From the NCBI GenBank assembly GCA_038503075.1, contig JBCAML010000006.1:1054001-1118000 (forward strand): a stretch of 64,000 bases of DNA, in the 5' to 3' direction. Of this stretch, positions 11,059 to 20,880 are shown in pieces (positions within the stretch are counted from its first letter, which is position 1; each line of letters begins with the position of its first letter). The translations under genes were made by a program, and so were the position numbers. The DNA is from Gyromitra esculenta. Its lineage: Eukaryota; Ascomycota; Pezizomycetes; Pezizales; Discinaceae. The notes under the pieces are model-generated. The model did not search any database and was not told the DNA's origin. It saw nothing but the letters and a program-made list of their open reading frames with translations.

Positions 11059-12499
11059 ATGCTGGTTAGTTTTTTCTCCCACTCGAATAAAAATCTGTCT
11101 CCCACTGATTTTGAGTGCAGTTTGAATACAGTGTCGAGAAACCTCTCAATCGCGAGCCCCCAGTTAAAGATCTCGTCAAGTCGTTCATCACTAAAGCTAG
11201 TACTGCATACGACAGAAATCATGGGTAATTTCTACACCACCCATACTCAAATGGCTCAAGCTCATTATTTATAGACCACTCCCTCACATCAATGTTGAAA
11301 CCCACAGTGTCCGTATTGATGGTGCCGTCTCCAGAGTTTTGGAATTGTCTATGGCCTCCCTTCGCAAAGATTTCCCACAGTACGAAGTGATATCTGCTCT
11401 TCAAGTCAGTAATTCTTTGAAAAACCACCCAACTCCTTTCTACTTTCTCATTTGTTCTAGCGACTAAATTGCAGCTGGCAGTGCGCTGGAAATCGTCGTC
11501 ATACAATGCGTACCGAGCTTAAAGAAGTTGACGGGATTGACTGGAACGACGGTGCAGTTTGCAATTGCACGTGGAGTGGCCCACTTCTCTCAGATATCCT
11601 TCTCAAAGCTGGCATCTCAATTGAGGGAGACGCACACGTAGCTTTCTCTTGTCTGCAAACCGACTGCCAAGAAGACTGCTACTATGGCAGCTCAATACCC
11701 CTCGCCCGATGCCTTGATATCTCCAAAAGAGTTATTCTAGCACTTGATGTACAACCTCACTCCTCAACCTTCCTCGAGTAATATATACTAATAGGTATAC
11801 ATTTAGATGAATGGTCAACCTCTCACTGTGAATCATGGAGCACCCCTTCGTATTGTAATCCCTGGTATCGCTGGTGCACGCTGGACAAAATGGCTCGATC
11901 GGATCACGGTACAGCGGGCAGAGAGCACAAACTTCTACATGCAACACGATTACAAAATTCTACCACCCTATATTGAGACTCGCCAGCAAGCCAAAAGCTA
12001 TTGGCATCTCATCCCGCCACTACAGCAAATGCCAATTAACTCTGTGATCGCATACCCAGCTCGCGGAGAAAAAATCCTTCCAGATAAACTCGTCAACGGA
12101 CAACTTGAAGTAGCAGGGTATGCACTCCCCCAAGGTGACTGCGGACCTGTGGTAAAGGTTGAAATATCAGTTAATCAAGGAGAGAGTTGGGACGAGGCGG
12201 AAATCGTATTCCCCGATACCAAGGAAATTTTGAAAGAGGGCGGTGATGATAAATACCGGTGGAGTTGGGCAATCTGGAAATATAAACTCAGCGCGTATGA
12301 GACGGGGCGGATAGACAGAAACACTAGGATCTGGTGCAGGGCGCTAGATAAGGGAGGGAATTTGCAGAAGGGAGACGTCAAGTGGAATTTGAGGGGAGTT
12401 GGATATAATGGATATGGCGAAGTGAAAGGGCTGGAGGTGATCGATTTGAGCTATGATGGGCTGGCGAGAGAGACTGGTGCGCTTAGTGTGGCAGCATGA
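11059..12499 (+). CDS. Sulfite oxidase-type molybdenum-cofactor oxidoreductase
   Basis: Five exons: 11059-11064, 11121-11224, 11275-11404, 11482-11748 and 11807-12499. Introns are 56, 50, 77 and 58 nt, all GT-AG. The joined product is 399 residues. The first exon is only 6 nt (Met-Leu). The Moco domain shows DRNHGPLPHI, LQCAGNRRHTMRTE (Cys81, the molybdenum ligand), WSGPLL and NHGAPLRIV. The C-terminal dimerisation domain starts near PINSVIAYP (about residue 245) and includes VEISVNQGESW and IWCRALDKGGN. There is no cytochrome b5 domain, as in plant-type and many fungal enzymes. It should oxidise sulfite to sulfate in sulfur amino-acid catabolism or sulfite detoxification. No SKL-type peroxisomal signal is seen at the C-terminus (LSVAA). 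The N-terminus lies close to the start of the conserved domain, so no leader peptide is present. Confidence 0.9.
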
Positions 12500-14519
12500 G
12501 TATTGTAAATATCGAGAGAGACCAAGACGTTTTGAGTTTTTCTCTTATTGCTGCTTTATAGCCTTAGATCCAACATAAGTGAGCCTTTTCCTTTGATCTT
12601 TACTGGATTTTCTTGGCGAATCTCTGAGCTGTTATTAATATTTCTATGCCTTGTGTATACGGATATGGGAAAACGCCCGTTGTCGCTACTCGGATGGGTT
12701 AAATAGATTATGAAACACGATATTGCTCACAATAGAGAAAGAGAGGAAAATGTTGGAATAGTAGGATGAACAAGATCGATTGCTTGTATTGCTTGCTTCC
12801 CTACAGGTTGGCAGCGCGCCCCCGTCCATATACGCGTATAACAGCCCCCGAGCGCCCGTGTACTCGAGCCCGTGTCTCTCTCTAATTTACAGTCCCTGAA
12901 GGCTCCTTCGGAGAGCTCCCATATTAGGAAGTTTTTCCAACAAAAATACGGGCTGAATGTACCTAATGAAAAAACAACAACAATTTTCCTACAAAAAAAC
13001 ACCACATAATATCGAGTGATATTTCATGCATATGACCTATTTGCAACCAGGAAAAATCTCCGCTCAAAAGTCACGGAGGTTTAATATATTTCCACCAGCC
13101 CGTGCGCAAGCATATTGTCCACAATCAAAAGTTTACATATTTTCGAGTCAACAACAAAATGAAAATCCAAAGTGAGGGTCAATCGATTCTGGAGGGAAAA
13201 AATCTCAAAAAATACTGCATACTCTGTTGATTGAGACTACTCTCCTAGAATTTCTAGAAATCTCCCCTAGATTGCACGGATGAGAAGAATATCTAGTTAA
13301 AAAAATTGAATTCTTGTGGTACGTGTGGTGGCTGCCGAGCTCCAGCTCTTGTGGCCATGGTATGTATGTGCGTAGGTCTTCGGCCAGAGCCTTCCTCGTG
13401 CTTTCCATAGCTCTAGAAAAAACTAAATTAATCTTATGAGATATGAGCTTAGTTCAATAGACAGAAGGATATTTTTTTAATGTTTTTTTGCAACTTATTC
13501 CTCCAGAATTTGTGGACTTTCATTTGGTTGCCAACTCGAAAACACGTAACCTTTTGACTATAGACAGTAACATAAGGCATCGATATCCACAACACGTCAG
13601 ACCTAATCAAAAACATTCGGCTGTTGTTCGGTGAGTCTGCTAGCATTAATATTACTGATACTCGTAAATGACTGACACTTCCGGAATGAATCGGATGCGC
13701 ATAGAGGTGCAGGCCACTAGAGAGGTGGTAAGAGGTAGGTTCTAACCAACCGAGTAGTGGATCTCAGTCAAAATAAAGACGTATTTGATTTGCATACTAG
13801 CTGCAGTTCTGAGGCTCAGAAGAGGTACAAAACCCTTGACCTCAATAACCTCGACCCAGATCTGAATGGTCACAATTTCTACTGCTGCTTAGTTGGTTAA
13901 ATTTCGGGTATTGTGTTGTTCACTACTAGTCAACTGGTTGAAATATTTAACGCTCTCTACTTCTTTACTGGTATGTACCTTTATGCGGATCCAAGGCGTT
14001 CTGGAGACATCATTCAAATAGAGTACGAGCACCTACGGTGATACAGAAGGTACCTCATTTATTTAAGGGATTCGTCCGCTAAATCGTCCACCAAGAGGGT
14101 GCGTTTCATTTATTTTTCTTGAGTCAAGGCTACTGCTCTAGTCCAAGCATCCTTAAGGCAGCAGCAGATGCAGACTCTGATCTGTTATTTCCCAGCGATT
14201 AACACGCGGCGTGGCAACGGGTGTACGTGATATTTGATACTATGCGATGATGAAACGCAACCCGGGGTTGCCTCAGGCCTAGGGGTTAATTGTAATAAAA
14301 TCTTATGAGAGTACTGGCGATGCTAGGGTACATTTCAGGGCACTCCCGACTAGACCTCAAACCCTTCCACGTGGAGAAGCGAATTGGGATAATGGCTTTC
14401 GGAGCCGGAAACAAGGCGTTTTTTTTTTTTAAAAAAAAAGAACGATGATGCTGATCTGGTCGTTAATACCTATGGCGTGGCTACCAGTCTTATGTCTACA
14501 GTATGAGCTCGCGCCAAAG
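12500..14519. other. Gene-poor AT-rich spacer
   Basis: About 2 kb with only short ORFs lacking coding character. Contains one copy of a dispersed repeat (12846-12942, listed separately) and a T10/A9 palindrome-like run near 14420-14440. Confidence 0.5.
12846..12942. repeat. Dispersed repeat, copy 1 (about 97 bp)
   Basis: Matches 55894-55990 in the same orientation over about 97 bp without large gaps. Shared islands include GCCCGT, TGTCTCTC, GAAG and TATTAGGAA followed by TCCAACA. Identity is roughly two-thirds by eye. No coding content in either copy; class unknown. Confidence 0.5.
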
Positions 14520-14521
14520 TA

Positions 14522-14748
14522 TCGTATCATCTCGGTCATAAGGAACGGGACCGGACTGAGACAGCAGGATAAAATTGTATTCTGACTGGTTGGAAAATCT
14601 CTGAGGCTCAGCTACTACTAGTGAACAAACTCTTCAAGCCCGAACCAGCAACCTAAACAGTGTGGATCCTGTCACCTGGACCAGTAATATTACAATATTC
14701 TCCTGTGGTCTCAGGCCGGTCTCGTTCCTTATGACCGAGATCATCCGG
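14522..14748. mobile_element. TA-flanked MITE, family B, short copy (227 bp)
   Basis: Terminal inverted repeats of about 45 bp: left TCGTATCATCTCGGTCATAA, right the reverse complement of CCGGATGATCTCGGTCATAA. It is flanked by TA at 14520-14521 and 14749-14750. The inner part of the TIR carries GACCGG.CTGAGAC, which is shared with the larger element at 61372-61879, so the two belong to one family. There is no transposase ORF. Confidence 0.8.
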
Positions 14749-14835
14749 TATATCTACTCCAGAGCGGCTCTCTGCTCTTACTCTGTTGATGTTGATTTAA
14801 GGTTCGCCGGTAACTCTGCTGAGGCTGAATATTTA

Positions 14836-14958
14836 CTCGTATTCTCATGACGTTTTTAAAACGGGCTACCAATGCATCTTATATAAAGTGGGTAGGTCCA
14901 GGGCAGTTTGTATGATATGCACACCTGGCCCATTTTGAAAACGTCATGAGAATATGAG
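14836..14958. mobile_element. TA-flanked MITE, family A, copy 2 (123 bp)
   Basis: Same length and same orientation as the copy at 1614-1736 and nearly identical to it. Left end CTCGTATTCTCATGACGTTT, right end ACGTCATGAGAATATGAG, flanked by TA at 14834-14835 and 14959-14960. It lies only 85 bp downstream of the family B element. Confidence 0.85.
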
Positions 14959-14960
14959 TA

Positions 14961-15652
14961 CATGAGAACTTGCTATTAGACCGACGTGTTGTCTAGTTAG
15001 AGGTCGACACAGAGCCAATCGGAAAGTGTCCATGTTTAAGAAAAGCCTGAGCCGTTCGATTATGGAGAGGCGTTACACCTATTAGTTACAGCATTAATCA
15101 TAAGCAGTTAGGAAGAGCGGCCTGTCAGCGATGTGCGTAGAAACTACATTTTTTTTGTTAAATCATTGTTTCATTGTTTTATAAATGGTACAAGAATATC
15201 ACATGCAACCGAAGTTATAGCGTGAACAAAACCCTGTGCGTAGAAACTACATGTACATCTAGTATATATAGTATAATAATAGCCATTAATATTCATACAT
15301 ATATATCTACGGCTGAGATCTTTCCAAGCAGCGGCCAAGCAACGGAGTGCTCCTTAATATCAAGGCTGACTATGAGAATATTTCTTCTGCTATGAGGGTG
15401 CGAAGTTTTTAATTTAATTTTTCTTCGCCTAGTAGTCATAGCCATGGAGAGAAAAACTTAGGATTACGTAGCTTTCGTGATAACCTCATAAGATAAGTCC
15501 TTCCCTTGTCCCGCGATTAATTTAAATACCCAACCCCTTATTGCGTTATAAGTGCTGGTACTGATTAATACGTATGAGATATATTTCTACCTATTCAGTT
15601 CTATCCAAGCCTGCATAGTGACGTCATTGAGCCAGAAATTCCCAGCGAACTA
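14961..15652. other. Spacer containing a probable small retroposed insert
   Basis: No gene. It contains an 18-bp direct repeat flanking an 85-bp segment (15132-15252, listed separately); the rest is AT-rich. Confidence 0.45.
15132..15252 (-). mobile_element. Probable retroposed insert with 18-bp target duplication
   Basis: The sequence TGTGCGTAGAAACTACAT occurs at 15132-15149 and again exactly at 15235-15252. The 85 bp between them begin with a T run directly after the first copy, i.e. an A tail on the minus strand. A long exact target-site duplication plus a poly(A)-like end is the signature of LINE-mediated retroposition of a short RNA. The source RNA is not recognised. Confidence 0.5.
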
Positions 15653-15914
15653 TGGTGCAAGAAGTCTTAGGAGTAAGTGTGTAAAGGTCTCCACATGTAT
15701 TTTTTCACTGGATTGCCACACAGAGTGACGTTACTGCATACTACATAGTGTGCTCTCAATTGGAACCTCGACCATCAACCAGGAAGCCGTTAAAGCTCGA
15801 AAAAACCCTATTAACGTTGATGCTAGTACTAGTACTTCTTAGATGATGGGGTGGCGATCCAGTGAAAAAATGCGGAGACCTTCACACACTTGCCCCCCGA
15901 GACTCCCTGCACCA
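15653..15914. mobile_element. TA-flanked MITE, family C (262 bp)
   Basis: Imperfect terminal inverted repeats of about 66 bp. The left arm begins TGGTGCAAGAAGTCTTAGG; the right arm in reverse complement begins TGGTGCAGGGAGTCTCGG. Both arms share AAGGTCTCC and TTTTTTCACTGGAT. TA is present on both flanks (15651-15652, 15915-15916). It has no coding capacity. Confidence 0.8.
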
Positions 15915-15916
15915 TA

Positions 15917-17699
15917 GAAAATGACCATCAATCCCTCGACTGATAGAATAGATGACTCTTTCGTTGCTTAGCATGACAGTTAATTGTTCAATTGCCAGGC
16001 TAGAAAGCCAGTGGGGAAAATGGTTGCGAGCAAACGAGCTATAGGGATCTATCCAAGCGTGGTCTCTCGACCACTAAGTAATAAATGAACCATCTCAGCC
16101 AAAAAATCGAAATCAGGGACCATGTTCCTTGTGTACATTTTTGTCATGAAGGCTTTTATTGAGTAGTGGTTGCTCGTTGACACGTCCTGAAGCGGAAAGA
16201 TTCTGAATCTATGCTGCAGGTAGTCAACGGCCTTACCTGCAGCACGTTCCCTTGCTTGAAGGATTGTAATCAGTGAAAATGTTGCAAGATTCCGGCTGTA
16301 TATTTTCTTCCCCCGACGAAATAACTGCCGATCGTGTTGGCTCATTTACCAATGATGTTAGGAATAGGGGTGGTAAGGTGTATTTTGAAGATTTTCGATA
16401 TATATGACGGCTTAAGCTTCGTCCGTATTGTGTTTGCTGTTACCCAATATACTATGCAGATAGAATTTACGCTAGAACACTAATATGTAAGTCTAGAAAA
16501 TGAATTAGCTAGCCTATACGATGAATATAATTAGAACGAGGAGGTAGATTGATGGAGGAGTTTTTGTTTTTCTCCACGCCTTTAGAGATTTGGTTATCTT
16601 GCTTTGCAGTTACGTATACGTGAACTAGTCTGATACGACCGAGTTCAAGGCAAAACCTTGATACCAAAAGGAAATATGTTGGTGGGGGCAAAGAAAGGAA
16701 ATATGAAGAGACAGAAAAGGCGAGGGAAGCATTTTCGGGAAACCTTTTCGAGGACTCTAAAGTATAAAGAATGAATTCCCTTCTTCAGCATTTCTCAATT
16801 GCTGTGATGAAAGTCACCAACGAAGAGGAAGCAACACATGTAATTATCGTTCTGACTAAAATGAGGCAAGACAAAATCAATCAGAGAAGCGTGATCATAT
16901 GATCGTGATGACAGAGGAGATTCACATCGCACAAAAACTTCCCCATCTCCGTTGAAAACTCAGAATTGATCTATAGGTTGTATGTAGAAATATAGAGGGG
17001 GAACCTATCAAAATTTAGACCTCGCCCGTCCATCAAAATTTCGCAGAGTCCATGTAAAGAACTCAGAGAGATTCGTAAAAGGTGATCGAGGGGCATTGGC
17101 CAAATGTATATGCCACGTGCATGATTTTCTACGATCGTGAAAATAGGCGAAGATTGGAAAATCGGCATCGAGTGATTCACTATGAATATACTCCATATCT
17201 CTGAAGTTATGGTTCTTAAATTCTAGGGGATAGTTGCGGGCCAGTCCCCGACCACATTACCCCCCTCTAGATCTCAGACGGCATGCAGAGAGGGAAAAGA
17301 CTGTGGGTTCGAGTCGGTTGAACACAAGAAATTTCCTATGCGCTGGTAAGAGCACTTAACTTGTTGAGGCGTCAATTACGACTGCATGTAGTTATTACAT
17401 CTATAGGGCTAGTTGAATATACCGAATGAAATAATAAACAAATAAACAAATAACCTCAGTGGATGATCGATGTTTCAACCATTTAAATCTGGAAGCAAAG
17501 CCAAATCATGGCACAAATGGCGCTACATCGGTCGATATTTTTTGACATCGGCGCTTTGTTTCCCTGAGTTTGGTTTTCTGGTGGGTTTCATTCAACCTGA
17601 TGCCTGTAGCTACGGAAGTGCCACGACCCTATGACGCTGAAGCCCGACAGATAGATTGTGATCTGCCCAGAATAAACTTATTTTACCTTTTCATATTGG
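15917..17699. other. Gene-poor spacer
   Basis: No supported gene. A minus-strand ORF at 16049-16345 (98 codons; text such as FLAEMVHLLLSGRETTLG) looks partly protein-like and may be a fragment of a decayed gene or transposon, but no family is recognised. Confidence 0.4.
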
Positions 17700-18440
17700 C
17701 TAAACTTCGGTGTAAAGCTTGAGGGGGAAACTGGTCGCCGAACTCAAATGTTGAAGGGAAAGTGGGGTAACTGCAGCTGCGCATGATTCAAAGAGCGCTG
17801 CGCATGCTGTAGAATAAATTACTAGCCGGTCTGGTGACGGCCTTGTACAATCCGAAAAGTATCCCGAATCAAGCTTCTCCCATAGGCTCGCGCCTAGCTC
17901 CATACTGCCAAAGATATCTGCGCGCTGTAGGGCAGAAAGCTGCATTTAGCATTTGCTGAGTGTTCTGGGGGGGTTCCTCGTTTGCGTTAGCGACAGCTTG
18001 GCGCAGTAGAGTTTCTTAAGGAACCCTGATATACCAATTATCCTTGAGGATCAAAACAAGAGATTGATGCATGAGAAAGACATCCGCGGTATGATATATT
18101 GCATGAGGTGATGCTAGCAACCTGTTGATGCTCTGAGGCTTTCGAGTGATATTTTGTGACTTACTGAGAATGAGTTGGTCACACCCAACGGGGACGAGAA
18201 TCTGTAACTGATGGTCAGGAATCAAGCTAGCCTCCAGGAAGCCCAGACATACTACTCCAAGCCCTCCGAACTCAGCTAATTCGGTGACATATGCGGCGTC
18301 CTGCACCCCCGTCAATGCGGCTATAGATAAGTGAAGTTTTTGGTTGCCTACAACTAAAAATCCAGAGGTGAGCCCGCTTTCAAAATTGCCTGATAGGGGT
18401 GGCGTTACATTAGCTGGATCCCTAAAAATAATCTCAACTT
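17700..18440 (-). pseudogene. Possible degraded or unspliced gene of unknown family
   Basis: Two minus-strand open stretches with coding character lie close together. The upstream one (about 18440 down to 18016) reads through PANVTPPLSGNFESG, LTGVQDAAYVTELAEFG and GLGVVCLGFLEA; its pattern AxTGVxDAxYxxELxEFGxxGxVxLG recalls the N-terminal strand-turn-helix of FMN-binding TIM barrels, but that is a weak impression. The downstream one (17945-17700) reads LQRADIFGSMELGASLWEKL and ends at a stop. No complete gene could be joined, no start codon is convincing, and stops lie between. It may be a pseudogene or a gene whose other exons I missed. Confidence 0.3.
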
Positions 18441-20780
18441 AGAAAAAAGTACGACCTTTGATGGAGGTAACACCGGTATTATGAGAAACCATATCCCACC
18501 TTAATTAAGGAAGAGCCTCGTGGTAAGATTGTCGCCAACAATTATGCGATGTTTATGCAGGGCTTGAGGTTCAATCTATTCATGTGACTCTAATCCGTGG
18601 TTTTTGTTTCTATCGTCATGTATTGATCAGTGACTCGTACAGGTTTTCGTTCCCTCTTTTTTCTTTCCGTATCAGGTGAATTCGAGTTTAATACCTAGAC
18701 TTCTATAGCGAACTTGATAGCGATAGGTACTCGGGGTAGGCAAGAGTTTGGACGTGAATTTGCTGGTAACGAGTTTTGATTCGTTCTTAACTGGCACATC
18801 AACAGATTGGTTGTGGCCAACTCGCACTCGTATGCTCAAGTTCTTGATGCCTGCCACGCATGTACGGCTTCGCGACTGGCTTGCGACAATCCTCCCCGCA
18901 AACATTTCTCAAGTCTCGTGATACGTTATAATAAACGATCGTTATTATCATTGTTGGTCGTATATGGGTTTTTGCAAAAAAACAAAAACAGGTTTGGTTG
19001 CCTTTTGATTATGGCTTGAAATTGGTGGGCGGGTGGAGTACGAGCTCGAGTGATATAATGTGAGTATCAAGTACATTAGCTAAGATAAAACTGGGAACTA
19101 GCGCGAGGGAGGGCCACTTAGAATTTTTTTCGTGTTAGGCAGCTGGGACGATGTTGGCACGGGGATTGAGGCAATTAATGTGGCTTTCCTGAGTGAAACT
19201 GTCGTGTTGTACGTGTATACACTGAGTTTACCAGCAATGTTAGGAAAATGGAAATTACGGCCAATTTATGATGCCCGATAGGTTCTATGGACCCTTTCAT
19301 AACATCACTAGACAATCTTTATAGTTGAAAATTAGTCTATATGCAGCTTGGCTATTGATATGTGTTCTACATACATGTATATACGTATATGTATGGCCAG
19401 GTGCAAAAGGCGGGTTGTATGAACCGAAGGTCTTGGGATCGGGATATTACATGTATGTGCTGAGATCTTAAACTTGTCACCTACCGCATGTATGTTGAAA
19501 ATTTCTTATCTGAGGTTTTACATCTGGCTTTTTTTTTTTTGACACGTACATTTTTGTTCATTAGATTTCCACAGCCTTGTTTGAGACTGATTTTAAAGAG
19601 CTGTATCTACCTTATTTTCTCTGCGTTTCTTGTGGCAGATGCATGTAGTTACGTGATGTGCTCCAGAGTATGCATTGTAGCTATGTTGAAAAAAAAGAAA
19701 TAGAATAGGGGCTCTCGCTTTGGTGTCCCTCACATGACGGTGTGGAGGCTTGAAGCACAGCTTTGGAGGTAGATACATACACGTATGAAATGTTTGCCTT
19801 CTCCGGGAGAATTACACTTATTATCTCACTTTTATAGGAGGGATCTAGACTGCATGTAATGTGCTTTTAGGATGCTTTTGCCTATTTTCAGTAACGTGCC
19901 GATGCTTGTATTGAGCAAAGTGCTAGTATTTCATAAGTTTTTGTGCTTTATTTTTCGTGGTCCCCAACAGAATCTGTGCTTGTAGGCAAAGGTGATCTAA
20001 CCACCACGCACTGCCGGCTCTCTTCTGGGGCTTGCGATAATTTTTGGTGGGTAAAGCCAAAAAGTTATGGATCTGGGCTCGAGATATGTCTCTGCTGTCA
20101 CGCGGCTGGCACCAGCGTAGTGAAACCTTGAGAGGGTCGGATTTTTGAAAGCTGGAATAGCCGGAGGGAGGCAAGGCAAATTTAGGGCAGAAACATTGTT
20201 TACTTATCAAAGCGAATCGATGTCAACGGCCCACTTATGCAGTGAATTGTTTTTCTTGTGCAGTTTTGGGTCGCCAGAGCCGCGATGAGGCTCTCTGGGT
20301 TGACGTGATTCTGATTGGTCCGTCATTTGTAACATAAGCACAGGATTCCCCGAGGATTAGGAGTTGCAACAGCAGCCTCGACTGTACGGACGTTTTTTCG
20401 TGTAGCTCTCAGAACGAAAATCACGCTTGCGCGTCAACACCCCGCTGCCCTTCAAGGCGCACCCGAGCATCACTATTTTTTCTCGCTCGCTTCTTCCTTA
20501 TTCTCCTTCCCTTGCCTCTGCCTGGTGTTGGCTCTATCACGGTATGCAATCATGGACTCTTGCTTCTGAGACCTTCGGGGTCTTTCAAGATATTAGCAAC
20601 TATATCTGACTTTTTGATGGCTAACGTTAAGGTGCTCGCGTTTAGGGTGACTGGATATTTGAATTCTCATCCCCTCCATCCCCATTCTCTCGGGGTCAAA
20701 ACCACAGGACTATCATCCGCGACACGTACAGTTCTATTGCCACAGAATTCATCGTCTTTGAGTGTTGAGGAGGATCCACA
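18441..20780. other. Spacer and TRA1 upstream region
   Basis: About 2.3 kb without a supported gene. The last 400 bases (20380-20780) are pyrimidine-rich and GC-richer, consistent with promoter and 5' UTR of TRA1. Confidence 0.45.
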
Positions 20781-20880
20781 GTTATGGCGGGCGGAACACC
20801 CCCCGCGGATGTCTATGCCGCGAGGCTAGGGGATAGCTCTCTCGGTTTGTCTCTCGTCGCGATGAGGCGAAGATTGGACG

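Noticed and set aside
17290..17380. tRNA-like GGGTTCGAGTC and GCGCTGGTAAGAGC phrases
   Set aside because: The order and spacing of A and B boxes are wrong and no cloverleaf can be formed.
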